64,000 nucleotides of DNA from Halocaridina rubra (GCA_037179515.1 JAXCGZ010015127.1:151313-215312); one strand, 5' to 3'; shown: positions 39,554-50,068, counted from the stretch's first letter. The notes: generated by a model from the letters alone, not told the origin. Numbers and translations are program-made.

Positions 39554-40587
39554 TGTCTTGAATATATTTCAAGACAGTTTATTTCTACGTACATTATGTA
39601 AGTGTTATTTTGCATATAGTTTCGTTTATTGTAACGTAAGTGCATGAATGTATACTTTTAGACTTAGCATGTATACTTATTAAGTTCTATCATGTATACA
39701 CGTATATTCGTATGTATAATGTGTAGTTTATTAGGGAGGCTGGCCGTAGAAGACGTGGAGAAAGGAATGTAGGTCACTAATGGATTTTAGCCATTAACCC
39801 TTCACCTCCTTGATAACGCTTATTGCATCGCCTCGTTGAACAAAGAACTGTTGTAAGCAAGTCATAGCTCAACTTAGTCCTAGTACCAAGGACCCCGACA
39901 AACTAGAGGAGTTTGTGGGACTTTCTTATAAAGTTAGTTGCCGTCGTGAGATGCTACGAGGCACTCATTCTTACTGTGTTTGTTAACAGTACTTATAAGT
40001 TTATTATTAGTGGTACTCGTGAGATGATACGAGACACTCATGTTTAGTGTGTTCATTGACAGTACTTATAAGTTTGTTGAAGAGTATTTAGTTGTCTTCG
40101 TGACACGTTACGAGACACTCAAGTAAAAAAACGTGATAGAGATACGTGGATCAGAAGATATTCAATGAGTTTGATTGGGAATCCCGTGATTGCTGACGAC
40201 ATCAGGGTTATCTGGATAGATGAGTACATATGCAATGCAGATTTACCTTATTTCTAACAATATTTATAACTACGTGTGGGGGACAGAATGAGCTCACTTA
40301 ATTGAACACTCGTAGGTAGAATGTCTGTTAGAAAATGTATTATTCTGTATGAGGAAGTTTTACTTTAAGGTGAGGAGAGTTTATTTAAATATTCACATAT
40401 CAGCAGTTCATAAACCCCCATATAAAATATTTGCATGTATGTTTATGCATGTAATATTAATTATATTTTATTGGTAGAGGATTTAAAATTGAGATCGTGG
40501 TAGGCCTCTACTGAAGCCGTGTCAGGATTTCCGAATTTGGGGGGTTATAAGATCGAAGGGTAAATAACACACAGGAAATCCTCCACA
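39554..40587 (+). repeat. LTR d (3' LTR of E2), 1034 bp, with an extra internal unit
   Basis: Same ends as LTR c, but 85 bp longer. The extra length is one more unit of the ACGAGACACTC repeat at about 40016-40100. Confidence 0.9.
39944..40123 (+). repeat. Variable tandem repeat inside the BEL LTR
   Basis: Three units start with TCGTGAGATG or TCGTGACACG, each followed by (C/A)TACGAGRCACTC or GTTACGAGACACTC and AACAGTACTTATAAGTTT or a close variant. LTRs a, b and c have only two. Confidence 0.75.
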
Positions 40588-40621
40588 ATTATTATTATTA
40601 TTATTATTATTATTATTGTTG

Positions 40622-40686
<65 letters not shown>

Positions 40687-40705
40687 GATGTTGTTGTTGG
40701 TGGCC
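40588..40705. repeat. (ATT)n array with GTT interruptions
   Basis: About 33 units of ATT with GTTGTTGTT near 40617 and GTTGTTGTTGGTGG at the end. It reads as the complement, in mirror order, of the array at 24331-24503. Confidence 0.95.
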
Positions 40706-41299
40706 TCTATTCAGGTAAGGAGTTGTGATCTCTCCATTCTCTCTATTCAATATTTTCTTCTTTCCCTTTTCCTTCGTTTTCCCATGCATGTCATAAAAGT
40801 CGAATAAAAGAGCCAGAGAAAGGGACTGGAACTCTATGTGGCAATTCATTTCCCGTAAAGTCAAGAAAATTAGTTTCTAGTGGGAAAACACCAACCAGAA
40901 CCTAGTTATTGGCTCCCAGAATGTATGAGATTGTGAAACAGGTGAGAGCAAAAAGGATGAGATACATAGCGGGATGATGAAGAAAGATGGATGTGTTAGC
41001 ATGAAATGAAACAGAGTTGTACGGGCGTGCGCAATGATACGGCCACTCTCCTATAAGGGGGCTTAAGGGGATATGTTTAAGATGGATTATGATTAATTCT
41101 CCATACCACTCAAATTAATAATCTAGAGCAAAATTTTTTTCCGTTATGGAATTTTATCGGATTTATGATATACATTTTTTCTCATAAAAATAATACTAAT
41201 CATTTCTTTTTTCTCTCTTTCTCACTTGCTATGATATACGAGGAGTTACTTTTAAAAGGGTATAGTAGGTTCTAGCAAATAATAAGTATAAACTACTGG
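40706..41299. other. Unassigned, upstream of the host-gene candidate
   Basis: Pyrimidine-rich stretch at 40725-40785, then mixed sequence. No conserved frame was recognised. Confidence 0.3.
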
Positions 41300-41475
41300 A
41301 ACCTATGAACTATGACGTACGAGTTGCCACCAGCCCAATCACAAAAGGTCTCTCAAGACGTATTTCTACGTCATGGTTCCAGCCTAACCAACGAACGCCG
41401 ACCTCTGGAGAGGTCTCGTGACGTCATTGAGCCAATCACCTTCGAGCTTTCTCAGTGTCTCATGTTTACTACAAC
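41300..41475 (+). promoter_or_regulatory. Putative CRE/CCAAT promoter
   Basis: It contains TGACGTAC near 41313, TACGTCAT at 41367-41374 and a full palindromic CRE TGACGTCA at 41419-41426, with CCAAT at 41335-41339 and 41432-41436 followed by TCAC both times. There is no TATA box. GC content is higher than in the surroundings. This is a typical housekeeping-type arrangement just upstream of an ATG. Confidence 0.6.
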
Positions 41476-41608
41476 ATGGCGGGTGAGTGATGAAGTATTG
41501 GGTTCTGTTTACATGTATTAATGGAGTGAAAAACCTTAATCTGACAGTCTTTTTCCCCTACAGATATATACATCTTCACAGACGACGAGGTGGAGAGCAT
41601 CAAAGAAG
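41476..41608 (+). CDS. First two coding exons of a host gene (MADIYIFTDDEV...)
   Basis: Exon 1 is ATGGCGG (41476-41482) in the context ACAACATGGCG, followed by a donor GTGAGT. The intron 41483-41563 (81 bp) has a pyrimidine-rich acceptor TTTTTCCCCTACAG. Exon 2 (41564-41608) ends at another strong donor GTGAGT. Joined, the reading is MADIYIFTDDEVESIKE with one base left over for the next exon. The ATGGCGG start also resembles a YY1-type element, often found at starts of genes with short leaders. I do not recognise the protein, which is acidic at its start. The next exon was not found within the window, so the following intron would exceed 22 kb or contain a missed small exon. Transcript data would be decisive. 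Confidence 0.6.
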
Positions 41609-42772
41609 GTGAGTAGTGGATTTTATACTCATTTTTGAGGGGCTTTAAGGGGGGCACCCGTTGGGCTGAGGATCGAAGAAAATGACAAGAAGTAGGGCGT
41701 TTTATATTTTCGTCAGCAGAATATAATGGAAATGATTAGGCGTAGGGGCTTTTTGTCACGCTTATACGTTTAAGAGTGCCTAAAAATCGTATTGATGCCA
41801 ATACGTATACAATAGATACACACGTGTCTCGATTGCTTATATCTGATACATAATTAGGATGTAACCTTTTCTTATGAATTTCTTTTATGTGGAAAAAATT
41901 GCGTTGAATAATATGTCATTGATAATGTCAAGTTCTTTTTATGTACAAGTAGGGAAACCACTATTAGAAATTTCCTATTTTGACCCCCAAACTAGATCAT
42001 GTAAACAAAGGAAGGATTTTCTTTCTTGATTTCGTGAGGAATGTTGATTATGCTTGATGAAGGGAGTATTTCGGGTGAAACAAAAGTTTTGTTTTATTCT
42101 TTCTTTTTCACCTGAAGACAAGAGGGTTGCATATTTTGATAAATGTTTACTTGCATACTCCCAACGAGTGAAATTAAAATACTTAACATATAGAAAAATA
42201 TCGAACACTATTCAAATACAGTAATGCCAACAATCTAACTTACCTAAGTAAATTCTAAATTTTATAAGTGGTCCCTTACTCGGGATCTCAAAGTAAACAT
42301 CATAAAAGAGTGCTGCTAGGAAACCCTTGAATATAATTAAGGCTATTGAAGGTTTAAAAAGTCATAAGCTGTCCTGAAATTCATTCATAGTGGAAATTTA
42401 TTATTTGTAACTGGTTAACAGGTAGTAATTAGTTAATCATTACAAAGGGAATTAAACACCTATTGCATATCTGAAGCTATCAAGACCTTCATTGGGATAT
42501 AAGTGCAAGAGAGGCTTCTTAGATGGGAAGTGAAGGCTGTGAAAAATATTTTCTTTTAAATTATTCCGAATTTTGGTTGTTATTCCTTCAAATTGCTGTC
42601 CTATTTTGTATTTAAGTGAGGTATCTCTGGCTACTTGTGTTTATTGAAATTCTTGTGGACTAGTATTGTACAACGATTATGATGGATGACAAATTCATGT
42701 TTGTGAAATGTTTCATTTTATATTCTTTGTGTATGATAGCAAGATATCAACTTATCGCTCTTGTTAATTTTA
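41609..42772. other. Putative intron, first part
   Basis: It starts at a GTGAGT donor. AT-rich; no mobile element or frame recognised until the LINE at 42788. Confidence 0.4.
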
Positions 42773-42787
42773 TATATATATATATAT
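42773..42787. repeat. Short (TA)n at LINE 3' end
   Basis: About seven TA units directly after the 3' end of the next LINE on its minus strand. Confidence 0.8.
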
Positions 42788-42969
42788 GAGTGTGACACCG
42801 GGACAGGCAGAAACTGCCCTCATCAACAAAGGCCCGGGCACGAGAATATTCCAAGACAAAGGAAAAGAAAAAGGTTAAGGACAAGGCAGAGATGAGGTAA
42901 TGTCACACAAAGGAAAATGACAGACAGAAAAAAACAGTCAAAGTACAGAGGACCCAGATATATGGAGGA

Positions 42970-43507
42970 CTAGGCTCTGAGATGACGATAGATCTGCTTT
43001 TTGAAGGATGAAAGGTCATAAGAATTAGGAAAGACAAAAGAAGGAAGAGAGTTCCAGAGTCTGGAGGTAGATGGGAAGAAGCAGTCGCTGTACCGACCAA
43101 TCCGCGAGCTACAAATCTCCACACAGTACCTGTGAGCTGAGGCTGCTTGGCGGGTGTCACGCGGCCTCGGCAGTGGAGGAGGAATGCAACTCTCCAACTC
43201 ATCAGAGCAGCGATGGAAATAGTAGCGATAGAAAAGCGGAAGGGAAGATACCTTACTGCGAAGAGAGAGAGAATCTAGGTTAGAAGTAAGAGAAGGATCA
43301 TTAATGAGTCCGACTGCCTTAGATTCAACCCTATCAAGAAGATAAGTAAAGGAAGAAGCACCCAAGATGTGTGAGCAGTATTCTAAGCAGGGACGGATAA
43401 GACCTTTGTAAATTTTAATTACCTGCAAAGAGGAAAAGTAATGACTAAAACGAAACAAAAACCCCAATTTTTTGGATGAAGATTTAGAAATTTGGATTAT
43501 GCAATCA
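42970..43507 (-). pseudogene. LINE ORF2 C-terminal region
   Basis: QISKSSSKKLGFLFRFSHYF, then LYKGL-type IYKGLIRPCLEYCSHILG, and the end FFPSTSRLWNSLPSFVF with SSFKKQIYRHL. These are the conserved blocks downstream of RT in this LINE group (KKLgfLfRxrxYFsxxQLlxiYkglIRPcmEYcshiw; srlWNsLPxxvFP...NlqxFKxxvnxxL). The frame is open from its junction with the insert to the stop. Confidence 0.85.
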
Positions 43508-44314
43508 TATTTCTGTGTGTTTTTTTTTTATATCTTCGTACATCTCTTTCATTTTTCCTCTTATATAGCGCACCCTGACGCTATTCTGTTTAATATATGG
43601 GTCTGGTGGAGGAGAAAAGTGCCAGAAAATATAATGTATTGGCGACGCGCATGGAATGGCACCATGAGAGAGAGTATGCCAAGATTTCTTGGTGTCACAG
43701 AAATGAGGAGTCAAGGAATCAGATGACAGGAAATATGAATTGATAATTGAATATTAATAGGGGAATAAAGAGGTGGTTACAGATTATGAATTTATTAATA
43801 AAAACAAGAAAAAATTATATTGTATATTTATTGAAATAGAGATGTGAGTTTTGGTTGAGAATATATTCTTTTGGCACTGATATAAAGGCTTGGTAACAAA
43901 GGATGAAGTTCAGTAAAATGATGACAGTAATATCAATAGTTGTTACTACTACTAATAATAATAATAAAATAATAAAAACAACTATAATTATCAGTAGTAG
44001 GTTGGCTCATGGCACCAGTCGCCCGTTGCGATACAACAGCTGAAGGTTTTTTTGAACTTAAATAGGTCTGTCCAGGACAGTTCGATGTTAAGTCTTCCTT
44101 CAGTTACGGTTCTTTTTCTATGCCTACAGCTACACTGAATATTCTTGGATATTCATCACACATCTTTTATCCCTTCTCATCTGACACGTCATTACACTCT
44201 CCATCTCTGTTTCTCTTTACACTTTGTATTCTTCGTGCCCAGGCCCGATGAAGGCTGTCTTATTTTATAATTTTTTTGGCCCGTCCTGGTGTCACAATCA
44301 TAAAAAAAAAAAAA
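43508..44314 (+). mobile_element. Retroposed insert with poly(A) tail in the LINE
   Basis: The interval breaks the LINE between the motif LSWRNHI and QISKSSSKKL. It ends with TTCGTGCCCAGGCCCGATGA near 44237 and CCGTCCTGGTGTCACAATCA followed by 12 A at 44302-44314. Its 3' end is a relative of the LINE's own 3' UTR. A short ATG may be duplicated at the ends. It contains no long frame and (AAT) tracts near 43950. Confidence 0.65.
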
Positions 44315-45039
44315 TGTGATTCCTCCAAGACAAGTTAGAGGCTATATGGATTCCTAATATGTTGATAGAGTTACGAGGGTAAATTTCAATAGTTTCTAAG
44401 ACAATAGGGTTATCAGGAGGAGAAGAAGATAAAGAGATAGCCAGAAACTGTCTTGGAGGCATTGAATTTAACTAAATTTTGAGTGCCCCACTCAGATACT
44501 CTCTGCAAATCGGAGTTAAGAGTAGAAGAAAGAGTGAGACGAGATTGATTACGAGTAACAGATGAAGATTGTGAAGAAAAGGCAGAGGAAAAGTGAAGGG
44601 TAGAATCATCAGCAAAGGCATGAAGAAGAGAGGAAGATGGGGATTGTAGATCATTGATGAAGAGAAGGAACAGAGTAGGTGAAAGAACAGAGCCCTGTGG
44701 AACACCACTGGTAACAGAGAAAGGGCTAGATGTCGCACCATCAACAACTACAGATATAGAACGGTCAGTAAGAAAACTGGAAATCAGAGAACAGAAAGAA
44801 GGGGTAAAGCCATAGGCAGGGAGTTTGGCCAACAGAGCCTTGTACCAGACTCTGTCAAAAGCCTTAGAGATATCAAGTGTGAAGACAAGGGATTCCCCAT
44901 AGTTCCTTAGAGAAGATGACCATACATGAGTAAGATAGGACAGGAGATCACCAGTGGATCTTGCCTTGCGGAATTCGTACTGGTGATCGGAGATAAGTGA
45001 GTTAGATTCAAGACGTTTCAAGAAGTGAGAATTGAGCAA
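44315..45039 (-). pseudogene. LINE reverse transcriptase core
   Basis: ISDHQYEFRKARSTGDLL, LVFTLDISKAFDRVWYKALL (catalytic Asp), TSGVPQGSVLSPTLFLLFIN, HAFADDSTLHF (the YADD block as FADD) and VSEWGTQNLVKFNASKT are present. A shift after ASKT leads, in another frame, to INILGIHIASNLSWRNHI next to the insert border. The frame 44413-45039 is open for 208 residues. Confidence 0.9.
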
Positions 45040-45378
45040 AGTTCGAAAACTTTAGCAAAAGAGGAGGTTAGAGCAATAGGTCGGTAGTTAGAGGGAATAG
45101 AGCAGTGACCCTTCTTAGGAACAGGTTGAACTAGAGCATGCTTCCAAGATGAAGGATAGATACTGGTTGACAGAATGAGGCGAAAAAGACGGCAAAGCAC
45201 GGGAGTCTGTTCATCTGCAAACTCCTTAAGGAACCTTGCAGGGATACCATCGGGACCAGATGCCTTATTCGTCTTTAGCGAGCTAAGAACCTCATGAACT
45301 TTGTGAAGCTAGGATAAGGGAGGGCATAGGGTTAGAGAGGGATAAACGTATTTTGCCTCTTTGAAAGTTATCATCAAA
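45018..45378 (-). pseudogene. LINE RT N-terminal blocks
   Basis: On the minus strand LSSLKTNKASGPDGIPARFL and YPSSWKHALVQPVPKKG, then NYRPIALTSSFAKVFE, are RT blocks 1 and 2. A frameshift near 45030 separates this from the core. The similarity fades near 45378, so the element is 5' truncated there. Confidence 0.85.
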
Positions 45379-45654
45379 AAATTATGTACAGTCACATTTC
45401 TTCTTGCTTACAGCTGATACATTTAAGTGAGCTAGTTGTAAGTCAAAGAACCTGGAGTACTTGTACTTTGAGGATAAGCCTTTTTAACTGCTTCTCTATT
45501 ATTTACTTATAGTGTCTTTTTACTGGCAGGATTGTGTTTTAATTTTTCTTATTTTCCAAAGTTCAAATATCATTTTTTTTTTCCTAATATCTAAGTCTTT
45601 TTTTTATCACAATTACTAAAACCAAGCACATCTGACTATAAATCACATTTATTC
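45379..45654. other. Unassigned interval
   Basis: AT-rich, with T-runs near 45570-45605; nothing recognised. Confidence 0.3.
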
Positions 45655-46506
45655 TCGATATAGGGTTGTTGTAATATTTCATATTTCATCTTACGTCCTT
45701 ATGCAGTTCACAGTGCAATATTAAATGTTCCAAAGTTTCACTAACATAACCACATGTATACTTTGGATCTTTATTTTTAAATCTTCCTCTCCAGTTCAGT
45801 CTAAAGTGTCTGTTTTTGCCTTAATCAATAATTTAGGTTTAATTGTATTATCAAACCAACTAATTTCTTCTACATCTAAGTTGTAAATCTTGTATATTCT
45901 CAAAGTTTCCTTATCTGCCATTTTCTACTTCCATATTTCAATATCAACTTTTCTTACTTTTTCTTTCAACTTAGCAGTGGACGCATTTTCTATTTCTAGA
46001 AGATTGACATTTAGTATTTTCATATATCTTTTTATGTTCTTAATGAGTTTTGTTTCTTGCTTATAAAAATAGTATAGAAATATCTCTCTAACTAGCTCAA
46101 TACTTCCGGTTTCTAAAATACGTTTTACAAAAAGAATTTTGTTTTTAATATCTCTTGTTTTAGATGATGAATCTCCAATCTCTGATCTCAGTGCACTACT
46201 AGCAGTATAAATTGGTAATTCCAGAATGGCTCTTAACACCTAGTTGTCTATTCTTTGGAAAATCGTTAATTCTCCTTCCTTGTATTATAATATTTCTGCT
46301 GCATAAAGAAATGATGGCATGACAATAGATTTCCAGAAAGTTTTTCCGATTAAAATTTTATTACAAGCGGTAGCTACTGTGGTGTATGTCATATTTGCAA
46401 AATGAGTAGCTTTTAATATGCAGTCGTTTTTATACTCTTTAAAACATTCTTCCTTATCAGTTATCTTTATTCCCAAATATGTGATATTTTCAATTATTTA
46501 TGGGTA
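45655..46506 (-). pseudogene. Second LINE, ORF2 C-terminal half
   Basis: On the minus strand NITYLGIKITDKEECFKEYK and GKTFWKSIVMPSFLYAAEIL are the post-RT and thumb blocks. Then ILELPIYTASSALRSEIGDS corresponds to the lLglPxxtpxxaLrxEiG block. Near 45700-45790 the reading CGYVSETLEHLILHC is the C-terminal C-x..ET-x-H-x4-C finger. This arrangement is seen in I-like and related LINEs. The frame has several breaks, and the upstream part continues at 47977 beyond a DNA-element insertion. Confidence 0.75.
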
Positions 46507-46508
46507 TA

Positions 46509-47974
46509 CAGTGTTACCCCCCTTATCGCGGTAGTTCGGTTCCGGGACCCGGCGCGAACCAGGAAATCCGCGGAGTAGGATCAGCCTATATGTTCATAGA
46601 TATTTTAATGTATTTTTACTTTTACACTGTATAATCCCTCCCTGTACTGTTAAAAAAACACCCTTTACATTATAAATAACAGCAAGCAACGTAATTTTTT
46701 ATGAAAGTGATAGGAAAACTTACCGTGAATGAGGTGATGATGACTTGACATACATAGGTACAGTATTTTACAATAATTTTTACGTTTACGTAAAATAGCG
46801 GCCGACATCCACATACTTTTTTCCTTCTTTCAACATATCTAAGAGTTTCACTTTATCTACAATGTTTAACATTTTCCTTTGCCGCTTAGGCTCACTACAA
46901 GAAGCCTTAGAAGATGAAGGATGCTTGGGAGGCATTGCAAAGGTTAAAATATGCGAGTAAAAAAATCACAAGCAAAACATATTAATAATAATAAGCACAA
47001 CGTGAATGGCGCACACGAGTGAGGTGAGACTATGGAAGATGGTGGAAGCCTTTGTCCGAAACGCTGATAGCGGTATCGTATTTTACATGTTGCAATACCG
47101 TTAGTATTTATGGTTTTTACTTACTGTTTTATTATTCTTAGGCTAAGAAATACGTTTTTTTTATCAATAAAATCATGAAACTACTGGAAATATAAATATA
47201 TATGCTAGCTCACGTAGCTGCGACCCCAATACATTGTACGCTATCGAGCACAAGCAAAACGTTTAATAAGCACAACGTGAACCGCGCACACGTGAGTTAG
47301 ACTGAACGAGTCTTTGTCCAAAACGCTGATAGCGGTATCGTATTTTACATGTTGCAATACTGTTGGTATTTATGTTTTTTACTGTTTTATTATTCTTAGG
47401 CTAATAACTACGTTTTTTTATCAATAAAATCATGAAACTACTGGAAATATAAATATATATGCTAGCTCACGTAGCTGCGACCCCAATACATTGTACGCTA
47501 TCGAACACTGTTTTGCATGATGCAATACTGTGAGTTATACTGTACGTACGTATATCAATCAGTTATTAGTACATTGTATATTAATTTAAAATTCATTTAC
47601 TTATTTGATGATTGTACAAAATCTATTGTATTTATTCATTGTAATTTGGACCAAATATTCCTTTTGTAAAGATTATACTGTACTCTTCAAAAGTGGTGGT
47701 CAATAAACGTATCTGATCTATCTAAATTTATGTTCTTTACTATTTTTTACTGTTTTATTATTCGTAGGCTGGGAAATAATTTTATTTTATCGATTAGATA
47801 ATGAAATATGTTTTTTTCAATTAAAAAAATGAATATACTGAGATTTTTTTTTATATATTTTAATATTTTTGCATATACCCATGAAATAAAATAATTTATA
47901 AAAAAAAAAAAAAAAAAAAAACGCGATACAGTGAGAATGCGAACCAAGAAACGTGAATAACCGGGGGAACACTG
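46509..47974. mobile_element. Tigger/pogo-like MITE T1
   Basis: The ends are CAGTGTTACCCCCCTTATCG and, in reverse complement, CAGTGTTCCCCCGGTTATTC, flanked by TA at 46507-46508 and 47975-47976. TA target sites and CAG ends fit the Tigger/pogo group. There is no transposase. Inside, a segment of about 240 bp is present twice. It interrupts the second LINE between NRKEV and IIENITYLG. Confidence 0.85.
46980..47512. repeat. Two tandem copies of about 240-270 bp inside T1
   Basis: AAGCACAACGTGAA...CGCACACG...AACGCTGATAGCGGTATCG...CATGAAACTACTGGAAATAT...TACATTGTACGCTATCGA occurs at about 46990-47248 and 47265-47505. Confidence 0.85.
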
Positions 47975-47976
47975 TA

Positions 47977-48170
47977 CTTCTTTTCTGTTATATATCATTA
48001 TGTTGCTTTTTTGCTTATTGATCTTCGGTTCACTTGAGGCTGCTATTTCTGTCAGTATACTTACAGTTCTTTTTGATTCATCTAAATTTAGTGCACACAT
48101 TAACAGTGTTTTGCGCTGTATGATAATCTGCACAGAGCACTCTATGCAACACATAATCATGAAGTTTTAT
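47977..48170 (-). pseudogene. Second LINE, RT segment beyond the T1 insertion
   Basis: On the minus strand VQIIIQRKTLLMCALNLDES leads into KINKQKSNIMIYNRKEV. The IN..KS.xMxxNx block follows the YADD motif in LINE RTs; the ADD itself is no longer legible (possibly VQIII). The segment is adjacent to the T1 border and completes the C-terminal half at 45655-46506. Confidence 0.65.
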
Positions 48171-48927
48171 TATAGGTTTTTATTTCTTGACTATTGGTCA
48201 TAACAAAATTTATATGTAAAAACGTGTTGAAAGACTATTGTAGGTTTGAATTATTGTAAGTCAAGGACTATCCGTATTTGTTGAGTGTTCTATATATATT
48301 TCAGTATTGAATATTTGTTCAATGATTGGGATGCTTTTTAAGTATACAAAGAACTTACTGACTTTGCCATAATTGTCAGCCGACAAAGCAGATTGTTCTT
48401 CTGTATCTAGTCTTTAATTCAGATAACAAGAAGTTTCGCCATTTGTTTAAGCGAGTGATTTTTTTTTATTTATTCACCAATACTAAATATTTCACTCCAT
48501 CTCTGGTTCATTTCATGCACTAACAAAGATGGTCAGGCAGGTCAGTTGTAATGATCCAAGTTTGCTGTAAAGAATCATATTTATTCTTCTAGTGACCTCA
48601 TAGCAGACTGGGAGATATGGATTGGTGTTGCTGCCTGGAATAATGCATAAGTATCGTTTCACGTTACGCTTGCTTGGGGAAAAAACAAAGCTTGATTTCT
48701 AATGTATACTTAATGTGTCTCACTATTATACCATCAAAAAGTTGAAAAATTATAGGTCACACAGTTGTAATAGGGGACTGTCGTTTTAAAAAATATATTT
48801 CTTACTGTTAAGAAAGATAAAAAAATTTATCCAAGGTTTTTTTACTGTTAAAAAGTTATCCACTGCATATAGTTTATAGGATAATAATGATATGTAGTAC
48901 TGAAAACTTTACAGAGAAACTTACATG
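48171..48927. other. Unassigned interval
   Basis: AT-rich intergenic or intronic sequence; no frame above 67 residues and no recognised motif. Confidence 0.3.
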
Positions 48928-48929
48928 TA

Positions 48930-49585
48930 CAGTGTTACCCCGGTTATTCGCGCTTCTTGGTTCGCGTTCTCACTCTATCACGGTTTTTTGGGGGATAAAT
49001 TATTATTTTATTTTATGGGTATACGCAAAAATATTAAAATATTGAAAAAAAACATTTTCAGTATTTTAATTTTTTTTTAAATTTACGTTGCTTGCTGTTA
49101 TTTATAATGTAAAGGGTGTTTAACAGTGCAGGGAGGGTTTATACAGTTCGTAAACGAAAAAATAATTGTAAATGAGTATGTGTGTCACGTCATCATCACC
49201 TCATTCATGGTAATTTTATCTATCACTTTCATAAAAATTTACGTTGCTTGCTGTTATTTATAATGTAAAGGGTGTTTTTTTTAACAGTGCAGGGAGGGTT
49301 TATACAGTACGTAAACGGAAAAATAATTGTAAATGAGTATGTGTGTCACGTCATTATCACCTCATTCACCGTAATTTTATCTATCACTTTCATAAAAATT
49401 TACGTTGCTTGCTGTTATTTATAATGTAAAGGGTGTTTTTTTAACAGTGCAGGGAGGGTTTATACAGTGTAAACGTAAAAATATATTAAAATATCTATGT
49501 ACATATAGGCAGATCCTACTTCGCGGATTTCTTGGTTCGAGGCGGGTCCCGGAACCGAACTACCACGATAAATGAGGCAACACTG
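48930..49585. mobile_element. Tigger/pogo-like MITE T2 (inverted relative to T1)
   Basis: The left end CAGTGTTACCCCGGTTATTC matches the right end of T1, and the right end in reverse complement (CAGTGTTGCCTCATTTATCG) matches the left of T1. TA flanks are at 48928-48929 and 49586-49587. Inside, a segment of about 165 bp (with GTTGCTTGCTGTTATTTATA and GTGCAGGGAGGGTTTATACA) is repeated three times. Confidence 0.85.
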
Positions 49586-49587
49586 TA

Positions 49588-49792
49588 TAGTCTTTGATTT
49601 ACAATGTCATTCGGTTCTGAGTGGCATCTATTAGACTGATTTAAATTGAACTTTTAAAAGCAATGGAAAAATTTTAGTATTGGGGGTCTACTGTAGCATA
49701 TACAAACTGGATAATTTTAAACCATATGGTGTATTTTTATTAGCTTTTATAGCATAGTTATATTTGTACCTTATTATTGTAGCCTATTTATA
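49588..49792. other. Unassigned spacer
   Basis: AT-rich; nothing recognised. Confidence 0.3.
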
Positions 49793-49794
49793 TA

Positions 49795-50068
49795 CAGAAA
49801 CTCCTCTACTTCCAAACATCCGGAAATACAAACAAGTTATGGATGGTCCCAATGTTTCGTGAAACATGCAAACTTGTATCATGTGTCTTTAGAAGAAGAA
49901 AGTAAATGTATTATGTTCTAACACAACTTTATAATGTTACGTACATGATGTAGGAACTTGTACACCTATACAATACTGTACAGTACATACAAAATATCAA
50001 CTTACGAACAATTGAAGAGATAAACAGCCATTTGGAACGTTACTTGTTCGTAAGTTGGGGAGGGTCTG
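49795..50068. mobile_element. Short Tigger/pogo-like MITE T3
   Basis: The left end is CAGAAACTCCTCTACTTCC and the right end in reverse complement CAGACCCTCCCCAACTTACG; both continue with AAC. TA flanks are at 49793-49794 and 50069-50070. The length is 274 bp without coding sequence. Confidence 0.65.

Larger units (their letters stand above)
29970..40587 (+). mobile_element. BEL/Pao deletion derivative E2, split by a gypsy element
   Basis: LTR c (29970-30918) and LTR d (39554-40587) flank the same internal layout as E1. Without the gypsy insert (33157-38196 plus one CTTTA) the coding region has the same structure and ending as in E1. LTRs c and d share features absent from a and b, such as GATATTCA(G/A)TGAGTTTGATT, so E2 is a separate insertion and not a simple duplicate of E1. 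Confidence 0.85.
42788..45378 (-). mobile_element. LINE (Jockey-like style), 5' truncated, with nested retroposed insert
   Basis: The RT core is at 44315-45378, the C-terminal part at 42970-43507 and the 3' UTR at 42788-42969, on the minus strand. Between 43508 and 44314 an insert with a poly(A) tail on the plus strand interrupts the coding sequence. The 3' UTR contains TCGTGCCCGGGCCTTTGTTG and CTGCCTGTCCCGGTGTCACA, a signature seen again at 60663. The endonuclease is absent. Confidence 0.85.

Noticed and set aside
47880..47930. Poly(A) at 47900-47921 as the tail of a retroposon
   Set aside because: It lies inside the Tigger-like MITE T1 close to its right end and is part of the element, not followed by a target duplication.
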